Source: Aurifilum marmelostoma (lineage: Eukaryota; Ascomycota; Sordariomycetes; Diaporthales; Cryphonectriaceae). Taken from it: a DNA stretch of 64,000 nt. Each line of letters begins with the position of its first letter. The first letter of the stretch is position 1. The stretch lies in contig JAMXSV010000026.1 in assembly GCA_027559495.1 (NCBI GenBank), positions 372,001 through 436,000 on the forward strand. Reading direction: 5' to 3'. Positions 1 through 12,374 of this stretch are shown here, piece after piece. The translations under genes were made by a program, and so were the position numbers. The notes beneath the pieces are model-generated. The model worked only from the letters and a program-made list of their open reading frames with translations. It was not told the origin of the DNA and did not search any database.

Positions 1-300
1 TTTTCTCTTGGCACTCTTCTCCTGCGTTTCCAACATGCTCTTCTTCTTCTTCTTTCTCCTCCTCTTCCTCTTTTTTCTCTTCTGTCGGCTGACCCTCAGC
101 ACACATCTGCTCGATGATAGACCCTGCGACTCGCGCCACCGCTCTTTCAAAGCGCGCTCACGAATAAAAGACATTCCTCTTTTTTTTTCTTTCCCCTTCC
201 GCAAAATCAGTCTGTCGGTTCGGGTTTTCCCTCCCTCACTCTCTCTCTTTCTCCCCTCTCGGGCTTGGTAGGTTCAAATATCAAACAACTCTCTCTTCCT
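1..300. other. Gene-free left edge, pyrimidine-rich
   Basis: This stretch holds long CTT/TTC and T-rich tracts. The one open frame crossing it is a low-complexity Phe/Leu/Ser translation with no recognisable domain. It lies downstream (3') of the minus-strand Cys-rich gene and could be its 3' flank, or a pyrimidine-rich leader of a gene outside the window. Confidence 0.4.
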
Positions 301-765
301 TTATGTCCTCCTTCTTCTGTTCCTGGCGTCGGCTCGTCGAGCACTAGCAGCAGCTGCTGCCTGTGCCTCAGCCCCGGTCCTCAGGTCGGGCTGGCAGTCC
401 TGGCAGCACTGGTGGTAGCATAAAGAGTCCGGGCTGCGCCTCATGAGGTGGTAGCAGCACGGATACCGGTTGCCGCCAAAGCCGCAGCGGCAGCAGATCC
501 ACAGCCCGCCCAGCTCCTGCAGGCGGCAGCGGCCGAGGCTGCAGTCCGGGCTGGCCAGACACCCGCCGCTGGCGCACGGGTTGGTGAAGTCGATGCCTGG
601 GTTGCCGTTGGCCTGGTCGTGGTACGAGATGTCGGCGCAGTGCTGCTGGGTCTGGCTGGCCTGGTCAAACGTGGCGGCCGCGCAGTACGTGTAGTGTAGG
701 ACAAACTCGATGTCACGGGTGCAGGGATATATGTGGTGGTAATGAAGGTAGTAGTAGGTGCACAT
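301..765 (-). CDS. Small cysteine-rich conserved fungal protein
   Basis: A single-exon frame of 154 codons starts at the ATG at 765 and stops with TAA at 303-301. The N-terminus is rich in Tyr, His and Cys (MCTYYYLHYHHIYPC). At least 16 cysteines follow, several in pairs or short spacings (CGGC-like, ICCRC, YPCCYH, CCQDC), which suggests metal binding or a compact disulphide fold. There is no signal peptide or membrane segment, so a cytosolic or nuclear zinc-type protein is more likely than a secreted effector. The tail is low-complexity Ala/Arg. From memory it resembles uncharacterised proteins of Sordariomycetes; no function is known to me. The frame has strong GC third-position bias, which overlapping frames on the other strand lack. 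The Ala/Arg-rich end is the least certain part. Confidence 0.75.
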   Translation of the reverse strand: MCTYYYLHYHHIYPCTRDIEFVLHYTYCAAATFDQASQTQQHCADISYHDQANGNPGIDFTNPCASGGCLASPDCSLGRCRLQELGGLWICCRCGFGGNRYPCCYHLMRRSPDSLCYHQCCQDCQPDLRTGAEAQAAAAASARRADARNRRRRT

Positions 766-1277
766 GTTTGTCGAGGTCGAGGATAAGATGGAAATTGGAA
801 CACGAATCTGAATTCCTTGTCGTTTCGGTTTTTCCTTTTTTTTTTTTTTCTTCTTTTCCTCTTTTTCTTCCTTGGCTATTCTCCTCAGGAGAAGGGCAAC
901 GACGATTGGGGTATAATATGGGGAGTAATAAATAAGATCGGCCCTTCAAGAGCGAGGAGAATTGAATGATTGTTCGATGTCGTTGTGCTCTAGGCAGAAT
1001 TGAATCACCCAGAGAGCCTGCTGACTGGGCTGAAGATGTGGTCGGTTGTCGCTCGGTGGTAGTTACTGCACCACCAAAAAAAAAAAAAAATGAAGGACTG
1101 GAGGAATCACAGTCGGCCGAGTTTCGAATTAAGCGCGTGAGTGTGTGAGTAAGTGTATTTGTATTTGGTGGCGCACAAGACTGCCGGCTCAGAGGTCTTG
1201 TACAGGAGGGAGTAAGGGGTGGGGGGGGGGGAGGGTATCCTCGAGGCTTGCGAGTATGGTCTTGTGAGTATGTCCGC

Positions 1278-1298
1278 TGTGTGTGTGTGTGTGTGTGT
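1278..1298. repeat. TG dinucleotide microsatellite
   Basis: About ten TG units in a row, followed by degenerate TGTA units. It lies in the upstream region of the Cys-rich gene and has no coding role. Confidence 0.9.
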
Positions 1299-1947
1299 AT
1301 GTATTTGTATATGTGTATGTAGGTGTGGCCCCCAGGAGGCTGAAAAAAGAAGTTGGAGGGGGCGACTCTGAATCCGACGGTTGGCTGTCGTGGGTTGGGG
1401 GAGAAAGCGAAAAAGGTGTGTGGACAATACAACAGTATAATGTGGGTATCCGAGACCACTTAGCCAGGGGATGTATGCAGGAACAAAAATATCCTGCAGC
1501 TGTCAAAAATGACTAGCCGAGGTCCCAAGAGGCGGCAGACGAATGTACAAGTCGAGTTGATATATGTTGGTGGATTTCGTGATTTCTGCGTGGTCTCGAG
1601 ATGCTAAGGATCGGGTGATTGGTGACAAGAATCACGAGAGTTGACCCTAGTTTGTTCTTGCAGGTTCCCTGAGGCTCTATGGGCGAACGGGTCGACTGGA
1701 GGCCGCAAGTATTAGCTAGTAAAGGGAATAGTTTGCGGAGGTTTTTCTCAATCCTAATGAAACTCTGTTTTCTTTATAGATTATCGTCTGTTGTTAGGTT
1801 CAAGGTGTAGGTCGTGGGTGTCTAAGCACGTGTTGCCTTTTGGGGGGGGGGTCCGGGCTCGACTAGTAGTTGCTGTCGGGGTTGTTGTGTTCCGCTATTA
1901 TTGCTTGTTAGTGATGATTGATAATTGAGTACCCCTACTCTCTTTTT

Positions 1948-1969
1948 TTCTTCTTCTTCTTCTTCTTCT
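1948..1969. repeat. TTC trinucleotide microsatellite
   Basis: About seven TTC units inside a longer pyrimidine tract in the gene-free region. Confidence 0.85.
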
Positions 1970-4900
1970 TTTCTCTCTTGATCCACCGTCGGAATGAGGA
2001 ACGGTACTCTAGTCCTCTTATATATATATGAGAAATAAGAAAGAAGGGGAAGAACAAGGTCTCTCGCTTCTGCACCAGAGGGCGCCTCATGTCATCATAT
2101 TTTAATATGCCTCTTCTTGATACGCCGGCAGAGGGAGTTCCCCCACGTCCCTTCATCCCGCTACCCACCCTTTTCTCTTTTTTCTTTATTTTCTTTTATT
2201 TCTTTTAATGAGTGCTCACCTCGCGTCCGTGCTCAAAGGGCGAAAATGACAGGAAAGGCAAGGCATGAAAAAGCAGAATAGAAAAAAATCGACGCCCTTC
2301 CGCCACTCGCTGCCCGGTTCGCCTGTTTCCTTCTTCTTCTTTTTTTTTTTTTTAGGTCCTATTTTTTTTTTTCTTTTTCCTGTCTTTATTTCTCTTCCTT
2401 CTCTAGGCAGAGCATCGACAAACATCTATCTGCAACACCCTACAATAGCTCTAGCTAGGATAACCGACCGCCATGTCCAACAATAAGTCCGCATAAAATT
2501 AGTCTACACGTGGCTTCCTCGTGGCCTGGAGCGGTCCGCACGTGGGAAAGGCGGTACACAAACGTGGCTCTCGGCAACCCTTCGTGTGAGGAGGGATCCT
2601 AGACAGAGCTGGAGAAGAAGGGAGAAAGTGGTGAGAAGCGACGCATGGATGTGTCACACGAGATGCAAGGTCGAGCTTTCGGGCCGCATTAGGATCTCAC
2701 TTTTGGTTAAGGGGGGGGGAGGAGGGTGAGAGGGAGACAGGAGGTCGTGGAAAGACGGGGTGCGGGAGGTGGGATGCGAGCAGAGAAGAGGGTTGCTTCC
2801 AGGAGCTAGTAAGCGTAGGAGCCTTGATACGGATACATAACGAGGTTCAGAAAGAGAGAGAGAGAAAAATAACAAAACCATTTGACAGTTTGTTGCCTCA
2901 AAAATGCGCTCTCGATCGAGATCTATGTCGAGGTGGACCCCGGCCGTCCAACCTGAGCAAGCAGTCAGTTCGATTCTCGAGTAATAATTGCTTATGAAGG
3001 CCTCATTTTTGGGACAAACAGTGGCATGGAAAGTATCGACAAGGGAGAAAACCGTGAAACTGAGCCTCCGCGAGTGGAAAGGCTGGGGACGAGGAGGAGG
3101 GCTGAACACGCGATGTGGCTTTCAGCCATAGGCCAACTGGGACGCCTCTCCTAAACCCCCCCCCCCTCTCCCTTTCTCCTCGCCACCTGAGAAGAAAAAA
3201 AAAAAAAAAAACGGAAAGAGGTAGATGAAAAAGAAAAAAAAAAACAAGACTATGGCCCGAACGGAATTTACATGCAGCTCTAGATCCGTATTACAACTCA
3301 GCGTGCATGAGGTAAGGGTGGGGTGGAGTGCGGAAGTATGTATATGCAAGATCTCAGATCCTTTCTCCTCTCTCCCCTCCCCCCTCCCCCCCTCCCCCTC
3401 CTTCTATTTTTGCTTTCGCCTCTGCATATCGTTCCGTAAGTGGCTCGTTTGGCTGGTCGGGCCAAACCCGAGTTAGCCACAGCGAATGAGAAGTAAGTGA
3501 GGGGAAGGGGGGGCAAAGACTTATAGACACATATGCATACGATGTGTCTCTCGGCAGGAAAAGTAAGAGCAAATGCTGCATTGTTCTTCGACTCTTTACA
3601 GTAAAGTGCCTCCTGGTGCCGAGAAATGGTAACAATGGTCTCGTACAGCAGCACCGAATACGGAGCCATGTTGTCTTACATGACACACCAAGAACAATAC
3701 CTTGTCGACCGACGGGACCTTGTTGATTTTTTTTATTGGTGTGTGTGTGTTCTCTTTTCCTATTCTCTCTTTTTTTTTTTTTTTTTTGTTTTTTTTTTCT
3801 CAAATCGGTCCCTTACCGCGCGGCCACATTCGAGCCATTTGGTCCACTAATTCTTCCCGTGCCGGCAGTAAACTGGCCGTTCCTCCATTAGTGCTACCCA
3901 AAATATACATGCGCACATAATTATGAATATGCATGTGGCCTGTCGGCGAATATGTTATATATCAATACTGGGCACCTACATTGAGGATGTGGGCTACACA
4001 TGTCTCGTGGGCGCCAACTTCTCTAGACAGGTAACACCGTCACAGGGCCCGACAAGCCAGACGAAGCCACCTGGTCCATCAGCTGTGTCGAAAAAGATAT
4101 TTGCCGTGGGGAAGAAGACATGGAAGGACCGAGAGCCTATAGAAGCTGAAAGTCTGACCGAAGAGAAGCCTGACCTAGGAACCCGGGCGGAGGGCATGTG
4201 AGAGATGGGGTAGAAAATGAAGAAAGAGACAAGACTGGTGGTCCTTCTCCTCTAGGTCGGGTGTGTCTCTCTGGTCCCCAATGATTTCTCCCCTTCTGAA
4301 AGATACGAGGAATACGAGGAGGGGCCACTTGCTGACTGACAGACAAGACAAGGCAAGACAAGAAACTCCTTCTCTTGTGTTCCATCGACGATCATTTGCA
4401 GATCCACCCGGAGAAGCAATAGCCTTATGCACCTTTGACAGGCGCGCAACAGGGGTGAGCCCAGCCCAGACCCAGCTCAGCGCCTCCTTCTCAGGTATCT
4501 AAAAACAAACAAGCACCAGCAGATCCACCTACTTGATGAAATGGTCGGGCTGGGTACTACCACAGTGCTCACAAGCGGGAAGTGGGACCGTAAACAAGCC
4601 TTTCTCTTGAGAGAGAGAAAAAAAAAATCGTGAAGAAGAAGCAAAGCAATGAAAAAGAAACTTGGGGGCTCAGGCCTGGAACATGCATATCGTCCAGGGT
4701 CGGGGGCCACACGAGGTAATGATCCGTGCCGGCTGAAGCCACACAAACGTCATCAAGCTATTCTCCCGCATGGGATGCTGCTGTGGAGGAAAGCCTTTTC
4801 CCCTCCTCTTCTCAGCCGCCTTCGAGGCCCCCTGGACGACGCATGGGCGGGCCTATGGCAAGCAGCCAAGCGGCTGCTTTTGAGCGCACACATACAACAA

Positions 4901-6217
4901 GACTGCACGCATGCAGCTTGAGCAGCACCTTACTTACGCGAAAGGGCTTGTCTGAGAGATCATGCGGGTCTGATTCGCTGAGATACGCCCCTCGTTTGAC
5001 CTTAACGACAAATGGCTGGCTCAAGTGGCTTGAGGGGGAGTGAGGTGAGAACCCGACAGAGAGCAGCTGGAAAAGGATGTCCGAGGGGGGCGGGGAAGGG
5101 GGGGAGGGCCAGGCTCTGAAATTCCCCGGAGCAGAGATACCGACCGCCAGATGCGGGTAGGGTTGGCATGGATCTCGGGAGGAGAGGCCACTATGCTGAG
5201 TATTTCTCGCCATGCTTGCTTCTCCTGCCGTGAGGGCTTCATGGGGCAGAGGCTTTGCTCGACGGGCAGCAGGCTGATAGCTGCGCATCAGGCAATGGAG
5301 GCGACAGGCTGACTGAACATGGCGTGATAACATGCCCAACCGTCGTGCGGTCCTGTCTCGGTAAAGCGACTGCCGATGACGATGGCGCACATCTGCACAG
5401 CATTCGACCTCTTCAGGCGCAGATAGAGAGGTCTAGTCGTGGCTCCGTACTCAGCCACCCCTCCGCCTCGTCCGTCTTGAAACGTACGATTTCAATCTCC
5501 ATCCATCTGCTGGCGAACGCCCTTCAACCCAATCAGGCCTACTCTTGTTACTCTGAAAGCAGGTGCATGCACATCTGGCATGTGCAGCGGGTGGTCGTCC
5601 TCCTCGTTTCGGGGCTCTGACTTGCGGAGGTGTGTGACACAGAGGTTCTAGGACGTGGGGCTATCCTTGTGCCTCATGAGGTCGTCCATGACAAGAAATT
5701 CGCATGAGGCAGAACAGAGCGACAGAGAAGCCGACCCGGGGACCCTGTCGCGAGGGCGGCGATGAATAACTCTGAATCACATGGGATAGTTGAAGGTCAA
5801 GGTCTCACAAGTGCTGTGAGGCGGATCGGACTGACAAGAAGCCACCACTCGCGTCTGTGTATCCAGAATGCCTCGCTCCGAGTGTAAAAGCAGCAGAATC
5901 AGATAAAAGCTTTCCAAAAAAATTCGGCAGTCCAAAGCCCAGCTTGGTGGCGACGCACAAATCGAGAGATAGAAATCTAGAGCCCAACACCAACGCCAAA
6001 ACCAATGATTGAAAGCCAACGTGTCACAAGTGAAGACGACTATGCAGCCTCGTACCCCGGGCGCCAGAGACACTGGTCACGAACATCACTAGATCGGAGA
6101 CGGGTGATTCGGCCCTCATTCGGTCCCTGGCCGGCAGCAGCAGCAACAACAACAACAACATCCAGGTGGCCCCCAGGAATTTCCACTCCTTTTGTGTCTC
6201 CCTCTTTTCCCTTCTAC

Positions 6218-6871
6218 CTAGGTTTGGGGCATGGCTGGGACACAGACCACGCCTCCCACTTCCAACACGTCGCAGTTGATGCCGTGGTTGGCCTCCTTCA
6301 GCTTTGGGACGTCGATGCCGTGCATATTCGCGATGCTCCAGCACGACTCGCCCTGCTGGATCTGATGTGCATGGCTCCCCGGACCGCAGCGAGACAGGGT
6401 CGTCTTGGAGCTCGTCATCCACCCCAGAAACCAAAACAGGCCGACAAGAAACAGAGCCAGGATCATGAAGAAGTTGAGCAGCGGCATGAGCTCGGCCCGC
6501 CAGTGCTTGGCTGCATACGAGGTGCCGCTTCCACCTCCTCCCCATCTTGCGTGTGCCTGACCCGCGCCTGTGCGCACCCCGTTGCCTTCCAGGAAAGGCA
6601 CGGTGGCCTCGCTCTCGTCGTAGCTCGGAGGGTGGTCGCCCCCATGTTCGGCATCGGCAGACTCGACATCAATGTTGGTGAGATCTGATGGGGGCTTAGG
6701 AGGGTTGGCGACCTTGGTCAGGTGGCCATATCGGCAGCCAGGCGGGCCCTCCCACAGACTGCCATCTGTGTCTCGAAAGGTGTAGACCTCTGTGTCTGCA
6801 TCATATCCGACACGAACCATGCCATCTGGGAGGCGCTCCTCGTCTGTGTCGTAGTCGAAGCGGCGAGGCAT
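6218..6871 (-). CDS. Membrane-anchored LysM-domain protein
   Basis: A 217-residue single-exon protein starting MPRRFDYDTDEERLPDG. The N-terminal 55 residues carry a conserved-looking block (VGYDADTEVYTFRDTDGSLW). Residues 56-125 are a low-complexity acidic linker. A strong hydrophobic segment at about 129-151 (LLNFFMILALFLVGLFWFLG) is a single membrane span. Residues about 168-211 form a LysM (CBM50) module: the opening HQIQQGESCWSIA, the middle LKEANHGINC and the ending VGGVVCVP match the family pattern. LysM modules bind N-acetylglucosamine polymers. Here the module follows the membrane span and there is no cleavable signal, so this is an integral membrane protein and not a secreted LysM effector. 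Topology and the compartment of the LysM side are inferred. The start is the first ATG in frame and fits the known N-terminus of the fungal family as I remember it. Confidence 0.88.
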   Translation of the reverse strand: MPRRFDYDTDEERLPDGMVRVGYDADTEVYTFRDTDGSLWEGPPGCRYGHLTKVANPPKPPSDLTNIDVESADAEHGGDHPPSYDESEATVPFLEGNGVRTGAGQAHARWGGGGSGTSYAAKHWRAELMPLLNFFMILALFLVGLFWFLGWMTSSKTTLSRCGPGSHAHQIQQGESCWSIANMHGIDVPKLKEANHGINCDVLEVGGVVCVPAMPQT

Positions 6872-8666
6872 TTTGGCTCTTGTGGGAGGGTAAAGGGATA
6901 ATCCGAGGGTCCTAGGCGTTCTGGTGGGTGAGACGCCTCAATGGTCGATTGGCTGTGGACTGGAGAGGGACTGGTCGTGTGAGCAGTGGCAGGGCACAAG
7001 GCAAGGAAGACGTGTCGTTGATGGAGGTGCAGGCGTATGTAGGTAGACAATCAGATTGGTGAATAGATGGGATCATGCAAAAACAGGGAGAAAATGTTTG
7101 GCGTTTTGGGATGAGCACGAGGAATGACGGACGGAAGTGACGGACGGAAGGTGCTGGTCTCAACTGGAAAGCCCCTGCGCCACACTGGTCATGGCATGGC
7201 AGGAGCAGGTTCCCAGGGCTACCCTCGCCCCTGCAGCTGGACGTGCATCCTCTCGTGTTTTTGGCGTCATTCTAGTTTGCTTATGCTGTGACAAAAATAA
7301 TGTCTGTTCTTGTAGCCCTCTATATTAAAGCATATGATCAATTCCTGTCAGATGCTGTCCAAATTCCCTTCTCCTTGACAGGTCCCACTTCTTGTTGTTA
7401 TGACCAAAGGTTGTTTGTCTTCTCTGCTGTAGAGAGGTGAATAGAGTGTGCATGTGCTGTTTCAGCCTGGCACAGTACAGAAGTCAAGGCGACCTCTCAT
7501 CTATGAACTGTGCTATGTATAGTAGACTTCCAGACCATGCCCTCAATTTGTAATCAGATATGATGCAAGCAGCGAATCTCGGTGAGTGAGTGCTTGCAGT
7601 ATCTAGTAGCACTTTAACATCTGTTTCACAGCACCATTCATAGTAACCCACCTCTTTGAAAGACACTGTATGAGACAGTATGCATGCACAGTGTGCACAC
7701 TATACCTCGTAATGCCCATCAGGGTGAAGTGTAACGGTAGATGTCCCGCTGAAGCAGGTGCGGCCAGTAGGTTTGGGGCTTCTACTATGTGCGCTATGCA
7801 AGGGCTGGACCGCCGCTAATGTCGACCAACCTGTCTCTGCGGGGGATCTTCTGGCATGTACCCGGGTAAACTGTTGCATTGTGCCTGCCTCCCCCAGTCA
7901 CTGCTGCACTGTACCAGATAGTGGGCTCAAACCCTCTGCAGGGAAGCAGACTCCTTGGACACGAGAGGGGATTGTATACTGTTATCCAACCCCCCCCCAC
8001 ACACACAAACTCCCACGCACGCACCTTCACACACATCTCTCACATCAATCCCTCCCTGAGCAACCAAAAATCAGGGTGTGGAAGCATATAAACTGCAGCA
8101 GGCTGGACTTTGTTGGTGTGCATTCACAAGCAGCCAGGTTCACGGGTGGTCACCAGACGCACTCACCATTTACTTTTCTTTTCTTCTCTCTCTTTCCTGC
8201 CCCGTTACCGCTCGTACTCTCGTAGAGGGAGGAAGGGGGAAAAGTCAACCGAAAAGAAGAACAAATAAGAGAAGAATACAGAGAGGAAAAAAAGTGGCGA
8301 TCCCAGGAGCTTTGCCCCGCCGCCTTTCCCGTCAGGGATCACGTCCTCTGGGACCCGTCTTTTCTCTTCTCTCATGCCAGACCAACATTTTGCCAAAGGG
8401 CAGTCTTTTTTGAGGACAACATTCATCAGTCCATCAACGGCGTCACCAAGTTTACGTCGAGGCCCCCCCTTTGGGAACACACGGGGGGTAAAACATTAGG
8501 TTGGGAGTTCTAGGGCTCGTCTAATAGACCACCGAGGCTCCCCCGTGGCCACCACCCCATCATCTTCACCTTCGTCAGCGGCTTCCGCCCTCTTGACCCC
8601 GCCTGCTGCGCGTGTTGGACGGGACCCTCACCAGCCGACCAAGCTGCGAGCAGCAGGAGATCGAGA
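6872..8666. other. Divergent intergenic region (LysM / CCCH genes)
   Basis: These 1.8 kb separate the start of the LysM gene (minus) from the CCCH gene (plus) and must hold both promoters. The DNA just upstream of the CCCH start is rich in CT, GA and C runs. I saw no gene, tRNA or strong known regulatory motif. Short frames on both strands have no family features. Confidence 0.5.
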
Positions 8667-10395
8667 ATGCTGACCGACAAGGAGATTGAGGATGCTGCAA
8701 AGCAGCTGGCAGACTATCGCCGCAACGACAAGCTCGCAGCGATCCTCGATCAGTATGCGCTGCTGCTCGAGAAGCACCAACGCCTCAAGAGCGACTACGA
8801 GGAGGAGAGGGATGCTCGGGAGCGCTACAAGCAGCTGGCTCGCGGCCAGGAGCGCAACCCTTTTGTCCTGGTCCTCATCGACGCCGATGGTTACGTTTTT
8901 GACGATCGTCTCGTCGGTGCTGGCGCCGAGGGAGGATCTCGAGCTGCCCAGATGCTAAACGACGGCATCAAGGCCAGCCTCCGCAGGAAGGTCCTCGATC
9001 ACTGCGACATCGTCGTCCGTGCCTACGCCAACGTCGCTGGCCTGTCCAAGGCCCTGAGCAAGTCGGGCCTCCTTGGTGCCGAGAAGCGCTCCCTGGCGCC
9101 CTTCATTGCCCACTTCAACAGGTCCTATCCTCTGACCGACTTTGTCGACGCCGGCGAGCTCAAGGAGAATGCTGACTTTAAACTCCGCGGCCTGCTGCGC
9201 CTATATGCCGAGAACGCTCAGTGTAAGCACATCTACTTTGCTGCTTGCCACGATGCCGGTTACGTGTCCGACCTCACCCAGTACCGGGATCACAGCGACC
9301 GTGTCACCCTCATCAAGACGCCAGGCCTGCTCTTTCACGATGAGTTCACCAAGCTCGGCCTGGGCATCGAGGAGTTGCCTAGCGTTTTCCGGCGCCCCGG
9401 CTCTGCCATGGATGCTATCTATCCTAAGCCGCTTCAGGCGCTTTCGCCGCTCAACAAATCGTCTTCGTCCCTCCCACCTGCATCTCCAGCAGCGACTGCT
9501 GAGCTCTGTCCGTTTCACAAGTTGGGCAAGTGCAGATATGGCAGTACCTGCAAGAAGCTGCATCCCAGCCCGAAACAAACGGCGGCCGCGACAGCGACAA
9601 CGACCCACCCAGTTCGTAACAGCCACAACAACAATAACAACAACAACAATTATAATCACAACCACAATAACAACATCAGCAGCAACAGCAGCAACAACAA
9701 CTCCTCTTCAAAACTGTCTCGGGACTGGCGGGCCGAGAATGGGTCTCCCCCTCAGCTATGATGGCGTTGGTGGCCCAGTGGGAGGTAGCTCAATGCACGC
9801 TCGCGACGGCCCCCACAGGACATATATGCAGCAGGCCGACCTCTTGCGGCAGCTGCCTAGAAAAGAAGACATCCCGGCCGGTCACGTTGCTGTAAATAAA
9901 ATGGGCCAGCGCCTGGATTACTACCTGTCACCGCCCACCCCCGACGCCGAGAACCGCCTTAGGGCTCGTTCTGCTGCCGCGAGACTGTGCAACGCTAAGC
10001 AGCTGAAGGGCTCATGCAACACACCCGGCTGCGAGTACGACCACGGTTATGTCGAAGATGACCTCAAACCCGCCCTCGAATGGCTCGCCCGCTCTCTGCC
10101 CTGCGCTAAGCGCGGCGATTGTCGAAAAGCTACCTGCCTGTCCGGCCACGTGTGTCTAAAGCCGGACTGCAAGCACTATGGTTCAGGCAAGGCCTATTGC
10201 AAGATAGGCTATCTTTCACACCTGACCGATCTAGCTGTCGACCGTTACGTACCTGCCACTGGATGTTCACAGGCCAGCAATAGCGACTCCTCTGTCAATA
10301 ACACCTCGCCACCATCTACCGTCACGTCTCCCGCCACCGAAGACGACGAGGACGACGGTGAAAGTAACGCCCCTGTAGGCGGCACCGCAATCTAG
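8667..10395 (+). CDS. CCCH zinc-finger protein, frame broken near the Asn repeat
   Basis: The first part, 8667 to about 9750, encodes a coiled N-terminus (residues 1-60), then a conserved domain starting RNPFVLVLIDADGYVF that continues through FVDAGELKENADFK and CKHIYFAACHDAGY. A C-x7-C-x5-C-x3-H finger sits at residues 281-299 (CPFHKLGKC...CKKLH). An Asn-rich repeat follows and the frame stops at 9761. The adjacent frame carries the conserved remainder: the block around IPAGHVAVNKMGQRLDYYL, a second C-x8-C-x4-C-x3-H finger (CNAKQLKGSC...CEYDH) and more Cys-rich residues, ending at 10395. Two readings are possible. Either one base is in excess in the C5 run at 9747-9751 (giving 575 residues), or a 64-base intron lies at 9616-9679 (donor GTAACA, acceptor CATCAG, giving 554 residues). 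Fungal proteins of this architecture are annotated as nucleic-acid-binding CCCH proteins; the exact target is unknown. Confidence 0.82.
9625..9713 (+). repeat. AAC-rich coding microsatellite (Asn repeat)
   Basis: Imperfect AAC/AAT/AGC repeats encode a run of Asn with some Ser, Tyr and His in the CCCH protein. It lies just upstream of the frame break and may also overlap a possible short intron. Confidence 0.8.
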
Positions 10396-12374
10396 AAAGA
10401 TTCTTGGCTATTCAGATACGCAGCGATGCTCGCTCGCGGTCAACTTTCCAAGTACCTACAACACTATCAACAGGAGGGCAACTTACTTCTTGTGCTCGAT
10501 GATACGGTCTATCTTGTTGCCACGCGCAAGATGTCCTTCCAACCATTCCTCCTCTTCACCGTCGCATGGCCATGTTTGGTTGTACCCCCGGTTTTGCCCT
10601 TTTCATCTTTCGAAATGCGGCCTGAGATCACAGCTGCTTGCGTCCGAGTAAAGAGCACGCCTGCATTTCATGATGATTGTCGAGTCCTCGTCATGACTGT
10701 CTAGAGGTCAGTCGGGACGGAGTGACTTTGATGTGGACACCTCTGCCGTCTGAGGACACCGAAGCCACGAAAGCGCTATCAAAACCAGAAAAGCACAAGC
10801 CTTACGGGACCACTCATGCTTGACGCCACTTATGCAGGTCGTCGGTGGCCCCAAAGTGATTGTGGGGAAGAAAAGAACCTGTACGAATGTCTTAATGAAT
10901 GGAAAGGCGATAGCGGAGGGTCGGATACTTTTCAAGGTGGCTTGTGCACTAGAGGGCCAAAGCACCCGGGTACAACATCCAAGAATCGCAGAAACTCTGG
11001 AGACAGCGACAATACTTCTATGATCTATCGCAGCAGGAGATGATTGATCCGGAGAAGACGAGTGCCTGCGTGATGCCACCCATATCTGTTGAGGATCTGA
11101 GACATAGGGGGGGGGGGGGGGACGACAAATGATGATTGAGGGAGATAGCCTAGGTTTCAGGAGAGGCTGATGCGTGCTGAGATGATTTGCTACACACATC
11201 AAAACCATCGTGCTGCATATAACGTGGGAGGCGAATAGTCGCTGATCCAGTCAGCTTGGGAGCGATTTATTCACAAGCCGTGCAAAAAAGGGCAACATCT
11301 ACCTGTGTGGCGTCAGAGCAGCACGTATAAGACAGGCTTGATATTACCCAGTCTATATGGGTGAGCCCAGAATACAGTTGCGAATCTATATATGAATCTT
11401 TGTGGATGACTGCAGCTTTTTCGTATTTCTTTTTTTTTTTTTTTTTATTCCTTTGTTTTCCTCTGTCTTTCTCTCTCGTTCTCATTCTTCTCTCTACTTT
11501 ATCAGGACGCATATTGATACTTGTGGGCGTATAAGTATGTCTAAGCAGGTGCAGGCTCGATACATCCTCCATATGCACATGGCTTGATCCCCCCAACCCC
11601 CGACCGAACTTTTATATGTGGTTATTCTTGGTGCATTTGATCCTGTCGCTCTGTCAACATACTTTGTGGCTCGCGATGCTTCATAATTAACGGTACCACC
11701 AGTTGTCTACAAGATGGATTCCAGTGACATTACTTATTATATTACAATGACTCATGCATATATACAATTTATTCATATCCAATGTGAACGTCAGGAAAAA
11801 CACTCTTCACTTTGAATTTCTATTTAGATCTCGCCTTTCTAGATTATGAAGACTCCGGCTGACGATGCGTCGCCTATGTGGTATCATTGTACTAGACTTC
11901 TTCTCAACCCTGACAGATTCAACATCGAACAATCAAAGGCTGTGATCCAAGTTGTCGCTTGGAGTACCCGCACGGGAAAGTCGCCAATCCAAGATAGCGT
12001 CCTTCCACAGTAAATACAAAAATCCAACAATGATATTAGGAAATGCACCTTTGTATCAGACCCTCTCATTTTTACTCCAATGATCAACAACAAAACTCAT
12101 CGATTGGAATCAGACCATATATACGATATGACTGCAGGAAAAGCAGGAGCAATGAGTCTTCGGGGTATCTTTCCTCCGCAGCTGATGTACATAGTCTTAC
12201 AGGCTTGGCCGGCGGGTCACGTGCAAGGGGACCCCCTACTCTGACATGCTCGACTTGGAAGGAACCTACAAAGGCCCAGTAACTACAGGAAGTCACAACT
12301 CGCTCATGAGGCAGGCCCAGGCCTCCATCGAGGGAAGACACACATTCAATCTCTCTCATCTCGTATCCCCCAGC
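10396..12374. other. Intergenic, CCCH 3' flank and peptidase promoter
   Basis: About 2 kb with no supportable gene. A 92-codon frame starting at 10426 begins 30 bases after the CCCH stop and looks like 3' UTR. A G-run lies at 11107-11120 and a T-run near 11431-11446. The stretch 11600-11830 is AT-rich compared with the coding regions. The in-frame ATG at 12246 would extend the peptidase by 43 residues but is not preferred. Confidence 0.45.

Larger units (their letters stand above)
766..6217. other. Long intergenic region, no supportable gene
   Basis: About 5.4 kb without a convincing gene. Open frames of 60-250 codons occur on both strands, but they are low-complexity or arbitrary, lack domains and overlap each other. 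The sequence contains T-, CTT-, GA- and C-rich tracts, a TG microsatellite at 1278-1298, a TTC microsatellite at 1948-1969 and a short TA run near 2022-2031. The first few hundred bases are presumably the promoter and leader of the Cys-rich gene. The largest frame around 4812-5390 (minus) was examined and gave no recognisable motif. Non-coding RNA genes cannot be excluded. Confidence 0.5.

Noticed and set aside
713..1459. 248-codon minus-strand frame upstream of the Cys-rich gene
   Set aside because: It spans the TG microsatellite, A/T runs and C-runs; translation is low-complexity and looks like leader or promoter.
4812..5390. 192-codon minus-strand frame in the left gene-free region
   Set aside because: Arbitrary composition, overlapped by frames on the other strand, no motif or splice support.
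10426..10704. 92-codon frame after the CCCH gene
   Set aside because: It starts 30 bases after the CCCH stop, has no domain and ordinary composition; taken as 3' UTR.
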